Shown in pieces: positions 1-10,454 of a stretch of 64,000 bases of DNA (position 1 is its first letter; every line of letters starts with the position of its first letter). Location of the stretch: NCBI GenBank assembly GCA_930367205.1, contig OV884009.1, positions 35,783,841 through 35,847,840 of the forward strand, read 5' to 3'. The notes below the pieces were generated by a model, which was given only the letters and a program-made list of their open reading frames with translations, searched no databases and was not told the origin of the DNA. This DNA comes from Acanthosoma haemorrhoidale. Taxonomy: Eukaryota; Arthropoda; Insecta; Hemiptera; Acanthosomatidae. The translations under genes were made by a program, and so were the position numbers.

Positions 1-429
1 GCTACGATAACTGCTCGGCCATAAATACTGCCGGCTTTGCAGGTAGGTGTATCTTCGGCGCTGAGAGGGGAGAGGAAAAATCTTAAAACTACCCAGCGGC
101 ACACTTGACTAAATCCGACTTGGCAAACTTTCTCACTATATCAGCTCTCACTGGCTGGTTAGGTATAAGCTACACGGACTGGCAAAAGTCATTGGCAACA
201 GTGAATTTTATATAAGGCCTCTATGAAAAATTTATGTTAACCCCTACACTGAGGAAAGTTCAGATGGCCGTGTGTGATGAAGCCAGTTAATATGAATACT
301 TATATTTCGCCACACTCATTTATTTGTGACGTCTAACTAACACGGTGAATAAAATATTATTTGAGAAAAGTTTCGAAATCATACAGCCCTTCTTGTTTTT
401 TCTAGAAAATTAAATATTTATTTAAAAAA
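1..429. other. Unannotated start of window
   Basis: The first 200 bases are of mixed composition and the rest is AT-rich. I see no ORF of note, no tRNA-like box and no match to the repeat families found elsewhere in the window. Confidence 0.5.
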
Positions 430-680
430 AAAAAAAATACAATTTGCCATAATAAGACAGTGGGTAATTGTGATAAACGGTCTCATTCATTCCGTATTTA
501 CAATGTAGATATGACAAGGAAACCCCAACAATCACTTGCCCCCTAACCAGCTAAAGAGAAGGAAACAGGAATCTCCCAAGCAACATTTCCAGCCACATTC
601 TTGCTAGTTAGCAGCAGTACAGAGATGGCGTGAGAGCCACAGATGGTCTAAACATCTGAAATCGCTCCCCAGGACTCTCG
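430..680 (-). mobile_element. Divergent jockey-type LINE 3' tail
   Basis: Read on the minus strand this stretch follows the 3' UTR of the jockey family: the equivalents of the GAGAGCCACAGA block, the GGAATCTCCCAAG block, the TATTTACAA and ACGGTCTCATTCATTCCG blocks and GGGTAATTGTGATAAACG are in the right order. The last bases (CAATTTGCC for CAATCTGCC) have drifted and the usual TTTATTATGAT end is replaced by an A-run. It is an old 5'-truncated copy with no coding sequence. Confidence 0.72.
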
Positions 681-1699
681 ATAAAAAATTAACTATCTCT
701 GAGCCATCGCTGCTGAAATCTTGGAGGTGGATTGTAGGTATGTGGGGAGCTAGATAGGTCTAATTACTATTGTTCTAATGATGTTAAAGTGGTTTGCATT
801 ATCCACACCTGATGTTCGTAATAGTGATTCAAAATTTGAAAATTTTCAAAACTTAAATTTTATTATTCCACTTCCCCTCACAACATACTAAATGAACTAA
901 CCTATTTGTGCTTTGTTTTCAGTGGTGTAGGACACATCAAGGGTATTAATCCTGCGATCAATTCAAATGTATTTAAAAAAAAAAAGTTTCTAGATCAAAA
1001 ATTGAAGAAAGACAGAATGATCAAGTAATAGAACTTTAAATAGCTTTTTAATTTTTAATTGAGCTCTTAAAAATATTTCATATCTTAATCTTAAGCAGGT
1101 AAATCAAAGAACAGTATAGACAGGCAGACCCAAGGGTAAAAATATATTTTCTTAATTTTCAAAGAATTGCTAAAAATAACTTTTTGACAGCCATTCATAC
1201 TAATTTTAAAAAGGTTTTAATTGTGTCTTAACTTGACTTCACTTTTATTTATTTTTTTTAAAGAGGTAAGGGCAAAGAGGAAGACTAAGGAGAGTAAAAT
1301 GATGGGAGTTTACTTAAGGTGCACTCTGCTAACCCTGAATGACCGGAAAGTTCTCGTTGACGACAAACATGACAGGAACGAAGTCAAGCTAAGTCATTAA
1401 TGTAAGTTCACACACTCTCGGAGTTACCTCGAGTAGGATGACATGTCCTCTATCAACTGCTTGGGGCAGCGTTTATGATGGTGTGGGTATGTGCACTTGA
1501 CCAGAAAAGGCTGAGCCATTCAGACATTCCAGAAACAAAGCGAGAGGAGCTAAGAGATTCGTCAGAACAACTTGATCACTTTTCAGAATAATTATTTTCC
1601 TTGTTGTAAAGAAAAATTATATTGAAAGGTATTCCAAAAAATATGTTAAAGTAGAATAACAGTTGGATTCCTGTATTTAATGGTGGTGTGGTTTGTTAC
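681..1699. other. AT-rich intergenic DNA
   Basis: I see homopolymer-rich, AT-rich DNA with a slightly more balanced patch near 1260-1560. No ORF, repeat copy or RNA feature could be supported here. Confidence 0.5.
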
Positions 1700-1820
1700 T
1701 CCAATTTGTAGAGCTCCTTAGCAAGCATATTAACTAAAATATGTATCAGTTTGGTTAATGACTAATTCCCCATATTTTGGGAAGTCGTAAGTCGTCTAGC
1801 GTCTTTGTTATTTTTGTAAT
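1700..1820 (+). repeat. Dispersed direct repeat, copy 1 (pair with 4297)
   Basis: About 120 bases here match 4297-4416 closely: both contain TTTGTAGAGCTCCT, AGCAAGCATATTA, AATATGTATCAGTTTGGTTA, ATATTTTGGGAAGT and CTTTGTTATTTTTG in the same order. The two copies flank the jockey cluster at 2.26-4.05 kb. The nature of the repeat is unknown. It could be an older repeat family or a segment duplicated with the cluster. Confidence 0.75.
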
Positions 1821-2259
1821 ATATAATTGTAAGAGAACCTTTTAGGCTTAGGTTTTAGTGTTTTTTATACGTCAAAAGTGTCTAGTACTCTTTTTAATAT
1901 TACCCTCTTTCCTCTCTAAGCATCCTTCCAATGATTTCCATATGAGGTAAGAGGTTGAGAATTAATTTTACATTGCCCAACTGTTTCATAGTTGCTTCGT
2001 TTAATTTCATATTTCAAAATTGCTTCTCAAACTAGGGCGTATACATTGTGAAAACTAGTAATAATGTAAAAATACTTTATTTTATTTCTTAAATAATCTT
2101 AATAAATAAAAAACACATTTTCTACAAAGAAAAAAAATAATAAAAATATTAGTAAAACAAAAACCTTAATATTAAACACACAATTCCTATCTTTATCTAC
2201 TTTAACATTATTTAATACCTTTCCATATAATTTTAATTTACAAGGTCAAGGAAAAGAAT
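1821..2259. other. AT-rich spacer
   Basis: Low-complexity AT-rich sequence leading into the jockey fragment; nothing else could be supported. Confidence 0.5.
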
Positions 2260-2270
2260 TATTCTGAAGA

Positions 2271-2573
2271 GTGGTTTTGGATAGATTAATATATCAAGTT
2301 ATAAAGAGCATCAACGCCAAGCCTAGAAGGGTTCCTGACAGAGAAGTGCAGATCTCAGTGTGCTACTCCAACATCGCAAGACACAATCTTCTACTCCCTC
2401 ATGTTCCACAACCACACCATGTACATCAGCAAGTAGTCTCATATGCATCAAATTTCTCCACAGATCTCACTAGCTTTCTTACCTTCTTTCTCACTGAATT
2501 CAGAACTCTCATCTATCCTCTCAAATCACTGCTCACGCACCTTGTTTCCCCACTTCATTCCAAATTCTCTTAA
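2271..2573 (+). pseudogene. Jockey ORF1 C-terminal fragment
   Basis: A 100-codon open stretch ends with residues like STDLTSFLTFFLTEFRTLI and PLKSLLTHLVSPL. This is a leucine-rich C-terminus of the kind that ends jockey-clade ORF1 (the RNA-binding, Gag-like protein of the retrotransposon RNP), and here it is followed at once by ORF2. No ATG of ORF1 itself is present and the zinc-knuckle part is not recognisable. The assignment rests mainly on position just before the ORF2 start and on the terminal pattern. Confidence 0.6.
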
Positions 2574-2579
2574 TTGATT

Positions 2580-3175
2580 ATGACATCCCAAAAAACCCTT
2601 ACAATCCTTCTTTGGAATGCCAATGGTGTTTTAAATCGCAAAATCGAACTGACAACATTACTACATGATAAAAACATTGACGTTGCACTTATTTGTGAAA
2701 CGCGTCAATATCGAAATCCTACAATAACAGGCTTACGGAACAGATCTCTATCATGTAAAACCACATACTGGTACTGCTATCCACACATTTGTCTCCCCCC
2801 TCACCATACCAGCACTTTATTGTCCTCCTATATAAAGTATATTTTCAACTAAAAATTTACCTCCTTTCTTAATTCGAATGGACATCATTACCTTGTGGGA
2901 GATTTTAATGCAAAGCATCAGCATTGGGGTTTAAGAACCACTAATTCCTGAGGGCATTGGTTAACTGTACTTCTACCCACAACCTCTACCACTCCATCTA
3001 CTCATACTCCCACCGATTGGCCCACATATCCCTACCAAAATCCCGACATCCTTAATTTCTTCATCCACCATGGATTAGAAACAATAAATTCGTCCACTGT
3101 ATGGCTTGATGACCTGTCGCCCGAATATAGCCCTTACTTCTCACTCTTTCGATACACCCAATCCCCAAAATACCT
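2580..3175 (+). pseudogene. Jockey ORF2 endonuclease fragment, broken
   Basis: The ATG at 2580 begins an ORF2-like N-terminus with TILLWNANGVLNRKIELTT and IDVALICET, matching the start of the apurinic-type endonuclease domain that nicks target DNA in non-LTR elements. After a stop at 2852 and a frame change, GDFNAKHQHWGLRTTNS, PDILNFFIHHGLETINSST and LDDLSPEYSP follow in other frames; these are the GDFN and SSDH-type active-site blocks. Here the SSDH position reads SPEY, so the catalytic histidine is lost. The middle of the domain is deleted. It is nonfunctional. Confidence 0.85.
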
Positions 3176-3180
3176 CCTTT

Positions 3181-3363
3181 ATTTATCAGGTATCGACTAA
3201 GGCCGACTTCCATACATATCAGCTGAAACAAGAACGATCGCTACGAGTAGTGATCAGAAATCTGCACCCGACCACACCAGCTAATGAAATTGAAGAACTC
3301 TCAGCTCTCGTTTTCAAAGTTCGCCAAATAACGAACGTGCTATATGCTGTATGGTATGAATGA
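3181..3363 (+). pseudogene. Jockey ORF1 internal (PRE/C2HC-type) fragment fused to 3' tail
   Basis: Residues DFHTYQLKQERSLRVVIRN, LHPTTPANEIEELSA and FKVRQITNVL resemble the segment that precedes the zinc knuckles in jockey-type ORF1 proteins. It lies after, not before, the endonuclease, and within a few codons runs into the family 3' UTR (TATGGTATGAATGAGAAC). The open frame runs to 3363. It is either part of an internally deleted ORF1-tail element or a recombination product. Confidence 0.75.
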
Positions 3364-3430
3364 GAACATTTATCTCAATTACTTATTGCCTTATAAGGCA
3401 GATTGTAATTTTAGCACAATAAAGACATTT

Positions 3431-3539
3431 TATGTATATATATTAGGTACTGCTGATGCCATGCACCATGCAGTTAATTTAGAAGGCTTTCTTAGTTTTC
3501 CGATTCCGCTTTTATTCCCATGAAAGGCACCCAATCTCT
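3431..3539. other. Spacer between two jockey remnants
   Basis: Short AT-rich spacer after the AATAAAG end of the preceding copy; nothing recognisable. Confidence 0.4.
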
Positions 3540-4045
3540 GTGAGGGCAAATGTCTCTTAAGAAACTCCGTAAATCACCTGGGTATGATTGTCTCACTGCT
3601 CAGATCAGGTTCCTCTCTTTTGAAATATTCTATTATTGTCCTCAGAAACCTAGAATGTGACACTCATCCAAGTCCTACTGTCAACTCCTTATCTAGTAAC
3701 ACTCATCCTTACAATCCTCCTCGTCGCCTTCAACGGCAGTGGCCTCAGTTAATAGATATCTAATTTATGGGTTCCTGACACTGGCAATCATCCCCACTCA
3801 TGTCTGTGGATCTCACTCTCTCTCTGGTCTTCGCCAGATGGTGAAACGTTTGGAGAGGGGTGCGGAGTGATTCCGGCCCTTCCATTAGCTTGCTTGGGGG
3901 ATTCGCCTTGAGAGGTCATTGGCTTCTGGGTACAATTTGTACGTATATATTGTATGAATGTAATTGTACATAGGTATCAATGAATTCTTATATCTCAATT
4001 AATAGTCTTGTGTAAGCATTTGCAATTTTCTAATAAAGATCTTCT
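3540..4045 (+). mobile_element. Internally deleted jockey copy with type-B tail
   Basis: The start encodes KKLRKSPGYDCLTAQI, the beginning of the RT domain (a KSPG.D block). About 100 bases later, near 3700, it jumps to the ORF2 C-terminus (HPYNPPRRLQRQWPQ). From about 3770 a 3' UTR of a different subfamily follows. It keeps the duplicated unit (TTGTACGTATATATTGTATGAATG, then a second TTGTACATAGGTATCAATGA) and ends TTTTCTAATAAAG near 4040. The bulk of the RT is deleted. Confidence 0.8.
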
Positions 4046-4296
4046 ACTAATTAAGAAAACTTAAAAGCATCCGTGTTAGTTATATTCACTGGCACCCAGT
4101 TTGTTGTTGAATGTACTTAAAATTTCGAATATATTAGTCCATTTTTACATAGACGGTTGTAGAAAAGGCAGGCATAGCAAAGACGATCTCCCCTTTCTTT
4201 GAAAATAGAGCCTTTCACTTCAAGAGCAATCACTAACTTCGAAGAAGGAAACCGTGTCTTTAATTCAGGACCCCAAGTGCTGCAGCTATGTTTCAG
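4046..4296. other. Spacer
   Basis: No feature supported. Confidence 0.4.
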
Positions 4297-4416
4297 TCCG
4301 ATTTGTAGAGCTCCTCAGCAAGCATATTACCTAAAATATGTATCAGTTTGGTTAAGGACAAATTCCTGATATTTTGGGAAGTTGTAAGTCGTATAGCGCC
4401 TTTGTTATTTTTGAAT
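4297..4416 (+). repeat. Dispersed direct repeat, copy 2 (pair with 1700)
   Basis: This is the partner of 1700-1820, in the same orientation and downstream of the two jockey remnants. Differences are scattered single substitutions (for example CTCCTCAGC against CTCCTTAGC), so the two copies are diverged. Confidence 0.75.
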
Positions 4417-5069
4417 AGTAAGGGTACCCTTTAATGATTCGCAACCTTAAGTTTTGGATCATTTCAGGTTTGCTGTAGTTTTACAAATCCAACTCCATAC
4501 CGTTGAAGCATCGTTTATCTGCGCTTGAATGATTAATCTGTAAATAATGAGTTTGTTGTCACACTCACCTTTTACGCACTTTATCTAACAGTTATCAAGT
4601 TAGCTGGTAAGACTATTTAATGAATTAAACACTCTTCATTATCAATGTCACTATTAAGGACCTAGTCGTTTACACGGTTCAAGAATTCTATATTGGCGGG
4701 AAAAAGTCTAAGCTCACTATTGTCACTTTAAAGCATAAATACGCCTGTAAAGATAATAAGAGCTTCATAAAGAAAGAGATGGGCACTTGGAATAATAGCT
4801 GACAAGTCCCAGAGGATTTCAGAACAGGCCTTAACACCAGTAATAAAAAATTTAACGGTTCTCTGGTGGAGTTTAATGGCCAAATCTATTATTCGTTTTT
4901 TTCCTGATCATTGAATAAATAGTATTATACTTGTGCTAGTATCTGTGATAATCAATCGTAAAAATGAATCTTATTTTAGGTCGTAAAACTTGTTTTGCGT
5001 GGTATAAAGCTTTGAAAGAAACACAAATATCTTTTTTTTTAAATAATATATGTATGTATTTTTTCCCCC
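4417..5069. other. AT-rich intergenic DNA
   Basis: I see no ORF, repeat or RNA signal that I can support. Confidence 0.5.
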
Positions 5070-5400
5070 TTGATTGTGCTATAATTACAATCTGCCTTTT
5101 ATAAGGCAATAATAATACAGATAAATGATCACATTCATACCATATTTACAGTTCATCATTCACTCGCTCATTCATACAATACTTACAGACAGCCCAGATA
5201 CCTCCCAAATCCACATGCGAAGAGAAAGCGGAGTCTTGGGAAGTCCCCCACGCTCCTCCGTCAGCCGCGTCACCGGGTACTAGCCAGTGGAGGCTGACCA
5301 AGAGCGTGAGAGCCACAGACGCTCAGGACATGATTGGAGAAACTGGCCATTGCCAGGACTTCCACTGTCACGCGATTACAGCAGGCCACTGCCGTTGAGT
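5070..5400 (-). mobile_element. 5'-truncated jockey-type LINE tail
   Basis: Minus-strand copy. From right to left it has the end of ORF2 (CGGCAGTGGCCTGCTG), the CAATGGCCAGTTTCTCCAATC block, the GGGGGACTTCCCAAGACTCC block and the GTATGAATGAGCGAGTGAAT unit. It ends with GGCAGATTGTAATTATAGC near 5085. The copy is well preserved, but part of the GTGACAACCATG region is missing. It has no coding capacity. Confidence 0.92.
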
Positions 5401-6984
5401 AAATCCAAGGATGTATTTTTTTTTTTAATTTTAATTTGTATGTTTTTAACTGTAGTATAGCTTATTACTTCCTATGGCAATTCTGGACTTATAACTACTG
5501 ATTTTTTTCTCCCCAAACAGTTCATTTTATTTTTTTTCTTCCGTAGGTACTATAAATCGCTTTTCCGAAAAATGACAATAAATATCAAAGAAGTTATTTT
5601 AATCTAGCCGGGATTAGCGATTAGAGTCTTACTTATGGTTTTCAAATCATTTTAACTTATATTTGCGTTTCTGATAATTCAGTCTAATTACCTCTTTCAA
5701 GTACCTAACTCTTCAATGTTTTTGAGAAATAAAACTGTTTCTTCCTTCACCCGAAAGGTAATTCTTTCGAAATAGCCATAAAGTTACATTGCTAAGAAAT
5801 ACTCCGTGGAAGCCACAGAATTAATAATGAGAAATAATGAATTTCAAGAAGATAAGAACTAAATCAAATAAATGATGAATTATACCCAATAATATCATTT
5901 GAAGATGTATACAATGTAGATGCAGATGTATACAATAAAAATCATAATTACCTTGATGAAGACAAGGTGGAAACAGTGGGACTTGAAGTGGGTCGTTCGG
6001 ACTGTATTTCATGTAGTGCGCGTATTTCTTCATATTAATATGGCATAAAGAATCGTAATTGACAATGGCGTTCCCTTGTAACAAAACAAATACGACCTTG
6101 CAATTAATTTACAATATTATACGAGTATAATACCTAACTATAGGGTATAATAAAGACTGTCGCAAACTATTTTGAATTCAAATTTATATAAAGAGGATAC
6201 AGACAAGATGCTAGTAGTAAACAATCCCACAATTTTAGTTTCCGGATTCGACTTCTTAAAGCATTCTCAGTCGTGGTTTTGGCCATTGATCTCAGATTGA
6301 CAAGGTGAGCTTGAGAACTGTTTAAATTACAAGAGCAAGAAATGGGAAGACAATGGAGGTACTGATCACCCACCATATATTCGCATCTCCATGGATATCA
6401 ATGAAGGCAATAAATGGCTGACTGACTGCGCCACTGGCTGACTCCGAGCTGTGAACAATAGGGCGTCCTCAGGGGTCCTCTTAGCAGCTAATCGTTTCCT
6501 ATTGTCTATTTGGTGGCTTCCGACTCAAGCAGGCGTGGGGTGGCTGTATCTAACAACACCTCACTTTTTGGTCCATTTTCCAACACCGTTGAAGCTCGTG
6601 GCAGATAACTACACATATTACTTACTAATCCGAGAAGAAGCAAACAAGAGATGCAGAGCAACTGCCGAGGACACTGATCTTCCAATGTTCTCAAATCGAT
6701 CCTTCTGCCTGGACATATGAGTATTGTAAGATACATAAATAGAAAGTACTGGAATCCCCAAAAATCAGCTGTCCCCTCCCAAGCAAATGAGAAGGAAGCA
6801 TCGGTGTTGTACAATAAGGGAACAAAACGAACCAATCCATTATTAATTTGAATGTATATTACACACCACGGAATATGCTTGCCAGTTTTTGGCTAAAATA
6901 CAAAAAGGGAAAGTAGAAACTAGGATGAAATCATGGTTAAGTGCATGTTATGAGCGAAAACGCAAAAATAAATGCAAAGATATG
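5401..6984. other. Intergenic DNA, with a more balanced patch at 6160-6840
   Basis: The left part is AT-rich and featureless. From about 6160 to 6840 base composition is clearly less AT-rich. Overlapping open frames occur on both strands (6451-6720 plus, 6506-6835 minus, 6167-6376 minus). None resembles a family I recognise and the overlap argues that most or all are chance. The patch may be part of an unrecognised repeat. Confidence 0.4.
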
Positions 6985-7392
6985 GAACCTTTCAATCAAA
7001 AGTCCTGAGAACAATAGTAAATGCCCCTTATTATGTCATCAACAAAACCCTTCATAACGACCTTAATATACCCTACATTCTTGAACTCATCCCTTCCAAG
7101 TTTATTAAATTCCACAGTAGCCTTTCCAACCACACTAATCCTGTAGCACAGTCTTTGCACTGCGCCACTCATCCCTATAATCCTCCTCGGAGACTGAAAC
7201 GGCAGTGGCCTCGTGACCTGCTATAATCGCGTGACAGTGGGAGTCCTGGCAATGGCCAGTTTCTCCAATCATGTCCTATTGTATGAATAATCGAGTGAAT
7301 GATGACTGTAAATATGGTATGAATGAGGTCATTTATCTGTATTATTATTGCCTTATAAAAGGCAGATTGTAATTATTGCACAATAAATAATG
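6985..7392 (+). mobile_element. 5'-truncated jockey copy with UTR deletion
   Basis: The copy opens in the ORF2 C-terminus, with FQSKVLRTIVNAPYYVINKT, LHNDLNIPYILELIPSKF and NPPRRLKRQWPRDLL before the stop at about 7224. The 3' UTR follows but jumps from CCAATCATGTCCT (near 7274) straight to ATTGTATGAATAATCGAGTG, so about 150-200 bases of UTR are missing. It ends in AATAAATAATG. The ORF2 tail has an intact frame for 84 codons. Confidence 0.93.
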
Positions 7393-7518
7393 TAATTATA
7401 AAAAAAGTTTTTCGAGCCAACTCAGAAATCACGCCGTTGTTCAAAGTAGGTTTTTTTTTGTCAATATTTTAACTATTTATTATGCAATTTTTTTGATATT
7501 TATTTATTTGTCTTATTT

Positions 7519-7757
7519 CAGCCTCCACTGGCTCGTATCGGGTGACGCTGGAGGAGCATGGGGGACTTCCCAAAACTCCGCTTCCTCTTTCGCACGCGGG
7601 GGGGGGGGGGGGTTGCAACCAAGTGGATTTGGATCTTCTCTAGAATGTGTGTAAATACTGTATGAATGAAGAATTGTAAATATGCATTGAATGAACACAA
7701 TTACTTATTGCCCGATTAGGTGGATTGTAATTTTACCACAATAAAGATTTGATTATT
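7519..7757 (+). mobile_element. Very short jockey 3' tail with poly-G run
   Basis: The UTR begins at CAGCCTCCACTGGCTCG and runs through GGGGGACTTCCCAAAACTCC, the TATGAATGAA units and GGTGGATTGTAATTTTACC to CAATAAAG and an A-rich end. A run of about 15 G at 7598-7612 replaces the usual GCATGCGAGGGAGGTG. It is either a slippage product or a sequencing weak spot. Confidence 0.9.
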
Positions 7758-8254
7758 AAAAAAAAATATTGGTCTTACAGGTGAATTTCATCTAGTGATC
7801 GAGATGGATCAAAAAATGAGAATTTTATTGAGTAATAATGCAAAGTAGTAATTTTTTTTAATGCCATTGGTAACGATAAGGCCCACTCCCATATTTAAGT
7901 AGCGTTCTTTACATTTGAAGCTACTTATTTAGTTAATACTTTCTTATAAATATAATTGAGTTTTGAGCTGGGAATTGAGAAATCATATAATATAGTGAAA
8001 TGGGACCGACCCTGCTTACCGTTTTTTTAAGTAAAACCGAATCAGTATACTATTAATGAGGTGTTATGGAATAGAAATAAAAAAATAGATTTCTTGTATA
8101 ATTGTATTAATTAATTGCAGTTTCATTCTATAAACTGGGTTGCATATTTTACATTGCTGACACAATAGTTTAAAAAAATGTAACATGTTCCCTATTTTGT
8201 ATTTTAAATTTTATCGTTTCTTATTTTTTTTTTTATATGTATAAATGTATTTTT
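7758..8254. other. AT-rich intergenic DNA
   Basis: Nothing supported. Confidence 0.45.
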
Positions 8255-8380
8255 TTTCTAGAGATGGTAAATATTTATTAGAAGGAACTGATGTTGTCAA
8301 AGATCCTACTTTATGTTAAACAAATCTTTGTTCTTAAATGACATAGTTCTAGGATAATAAAGATAGTATTATTTTATGTA
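8255..8380 (+). repeat. Unnamed AATAAA-ending repeat, copy 1 of 4
   Basis: The segment shares GGTAAATATTTA, AAAGATCCTACTTTATGTTA, AACAAATCTTTGTTCTTAA and GACATAGTTCTAGGATAATA with copies at 41145, 42850 and (minus) 58498. The shared part ends in AATAAAG, so it is probably the 3' end of a retroposed element. The body is not identified. Confidence 0.7.
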
Positions 8381-9049
8381 ACTATAAATGTTTTCCCTTT
8401 ACCTAAGTGTGACGAAACTATGGGATTCTAATTTTCTATGATAAAACAACAAGTGAGCTTTAATATCATCATAAAAAAAAAACACTAAAACTCATAAACA
8501 AAGATGAAATTGTAATATATTATAAAATACATAGTTCACAGTACATCTAACAAGCAAGGATGAGTCAAGATGGCCCCGCGTCCAGTAATTATTTCTAAAA
8601 GCAAGCTCCTTGGCCGGGTATATGTTCCAATTCATGAATATTTATTTTTTAAAACTGGCCTGCGGGAGGGGTTGTGTTTCTTTCCCAAGTCCCCCTATGG
8701 GAGCATCCCCCTATATTTACATCATTAAAGCCGATGGGGCTCTGCCTAACCCTCATCGGGCTTTTTTTAACCACCTCTTGTCCACTAACTTCCCTCCCAA
8801 CAGCTCGTTACCATTATTTATTAATTATACAGACTGTCACAGATATAGTTGTTGAGCCCGAAAGCTCTACTTTCGATACAGTACGGGGAGGTGGTCTTAC
8901 GCCAGTATGCCTGCATTTTTTTTTTGTTATTGTATAAAAATAATTAATCGAAAAATGACAATTTTTTTGTGCAGAATTATTTATAGGGAAGCGAGAATTC
9001 ATTCAACATATGAACAATTTGTCATACCAACATTTATACAATAAGTAGA
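8381..9049. other. GC-richer island of unknown nature at about 8560-8900
   Basis: After AT-rich DNA, 8560-8900 is more GC-rich. It holds a direct repeat (CCCCCTAT twice near 8692-8712), an imperfect GC stem followed by T7 (8729-8768) and a six-base-stem hairpin CGAAAG-CTCTA-CTTTCG near 8860-8876. Two overlapping plus-strand ORFs of about 80 codons look like chance. It may be part of an unrecognised repeat. Confidence 0.35.
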
Positions 9050-9745
9050 TACGCATTCTGCCCAGGAGCCCCCCATCCCCAAGGCGATTTGACTAGTAAG
9101 CTGGTGGTGGAACAGTGGAACATCACCACCTCCCTCTGTGGCGAAGATTAAAGACAGATGTCCAGAGAGCCGCAGAGGTTCAGGATATGAGAGAGGATGT
9201 TAGCCAGTGCCAAGAGCCAATGACACACATTTCTATTCACAATAGTCGATGCCATCGCCGTTTTAGGTGACGAGGACTACAGGAATGAGTGTTGCTGGAT
9301 GAAGAGTTAAAAAGAACATTTATCCAAATTCCATAAAAACCTGTTCACTAGGGTGAGTTCGAAGGTGTTTACAACATTAATAATACTCAAGACCATCAAT
9401 AATAGCTTCTTGTGAAACTTGGAAAACCATAAGGGTATACAACTGTGAAGGGCGTTTTGTAGTATATAAATAAGGGTACAGTTCGGGAAGGCATTGGACT
9501 GGAATGTTTAGATTCGTTTGATGTTTGAAGGTTTGACTGCCCCCCCTCCCCACAAATTTCTATTCTTTAGTCCTGTGGGCTTAGCAACTGTTTGAATAAG
9601 TGCAGTGTGTTTTTGTTGTGAGCTTCTGAGTTTCTGTTAAGCGCTCTCTCAAACTGTCCGAACAGTCTGTTAAATTCTTGACCATTCATTCTACTAAGAG
9701 GTTTCCAATTCAGCCTTTTGTCTAGATGAAACATAGGTATCTAAC
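9050..9745 (-). mobile_element. Divergent jockey-type copy (ORF2 3' half and UTR)
   Basis: On the minus strand, 9745 to 9590 encodes an RT-thumb-like stretch FHLDKRLNWKPLSRMNG, equivalent to the FHLDKRLTWN block of better copies. Further on (9430-9310) come remnants of the conserved ORF2 end, then CTAAAACGGCGATGGCATCG for the ORF2 stop region, then GCCACTGG-type UTR blocks down to about 9060. It is much more diverged than the main family, so it is a related older subfamily or an old copy. All frames are broken. Confidence 0.65.
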
Positions 9746-10454
9746 ATAATTGGACATTGGAAGCTGAATCGAATTGGGTGGCTGGATGGACAGGATCCTT
9801 GTTGAAGAGTAAAATATTAAAAATTTTTACAGGTGCATTCTGTACGCCTGGGAATATGCTGATTATCAACAAATGGGTACCCAAGACCATGCGAAGGTGG
9901 GTGATAAGGGCATGTTCCCACTAATTGCCCTGCGTTGAGCCGAAGAAGGAAAAGCAGTGGGCACTTTTGAAGAAAAAAGCAATACGGTCGGCCAGGAAGA
10001 TTGTTAGGGGCAGGCATTGATGTGTAGAATAGTCCAATACCAGATAAATACGAAAAGAGGTCTGTTTTATTATCGATCTCAATCCGCACAACCTAGTGAC
10101 ACAAGAACAATAAGCAATGGTCTCTCACCTCCGTCACAATAACTCCTCACCCGAGATCTTCTACACTCCTAATCTGTTTTCTTAGAAAATTATCCCATCA
10201 ACTAAATTCCATTTGCCCTTATTCTTTAATTTCAAATTTAAGAGCTTTGACAAAAAAACAAGTCACTATCTGCCAGCTAAGATCTTGTTTTATTAGTTTT
10301 TCCTTTTTAAAGGCCAAAAAGTTTGAAAATGGCCTTATGTGATATACTAAGACCAGGGCCATCCCTTGGTCATATAAAAAGATGTAAACTTAATTGATCG
10401 TGTAAAAAGTTAACGAATAATCAAATAGCCTAATAGTTGTTTAATAACTTTTAA
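9746..10454. other. Intergenic DNA
   Basis: 9746-10090 is moderately GC-rich and carries an unidentified 90-codon minus-strand ORF (9817-10089) that may be chance or belong to the divergent element to its left. The rest is AT-rich and empty. Confidence 0.4.

Larger units (their letters stand above)
2260..3430 (+). mobile_element. Rearranged jockey-type LINE copy (ORF1 end, EN, ORF1 piece, tail)
   Basis: This copy has parts of both jockey ORFs in an abnormal order. First comes an ORF1 C-terminus (to 2573), then the start of ORF2 with endonuclease motifs (2580 to about 3170), then an ORF1 internal segment (about 3190-3350). The family 3' tail is joined directly to that last segment (about 3350-3430, ending ..GGCAGATTGTAATTTTAGC and AATAAAG). 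RT is absent. The order EN then ORF1 cannot arise from simple 5' truncation, so internal deletion plus a second inserted or recombined copy is inferred. All frames are broken. Confidence 0.85.

Noticed and set aside
6451..6835. Overlapping ORFs on both strands
   Set aside because: Mutual overlap and lack of any known motif make a real gene unlikely, though the less AT-rich patch itself is noted.
8729..8768. GC stem followed by T7, like a bacterial intrinsic terminator
   Set aside because: The window is eukaryotic and the stem is imperfect.
9463..9500. TATATAAATA as a core promoter
   Set aside because: It lies in a degraded LINE copy with no downstream gene, and such strings are frequent in AT-rich DNA.
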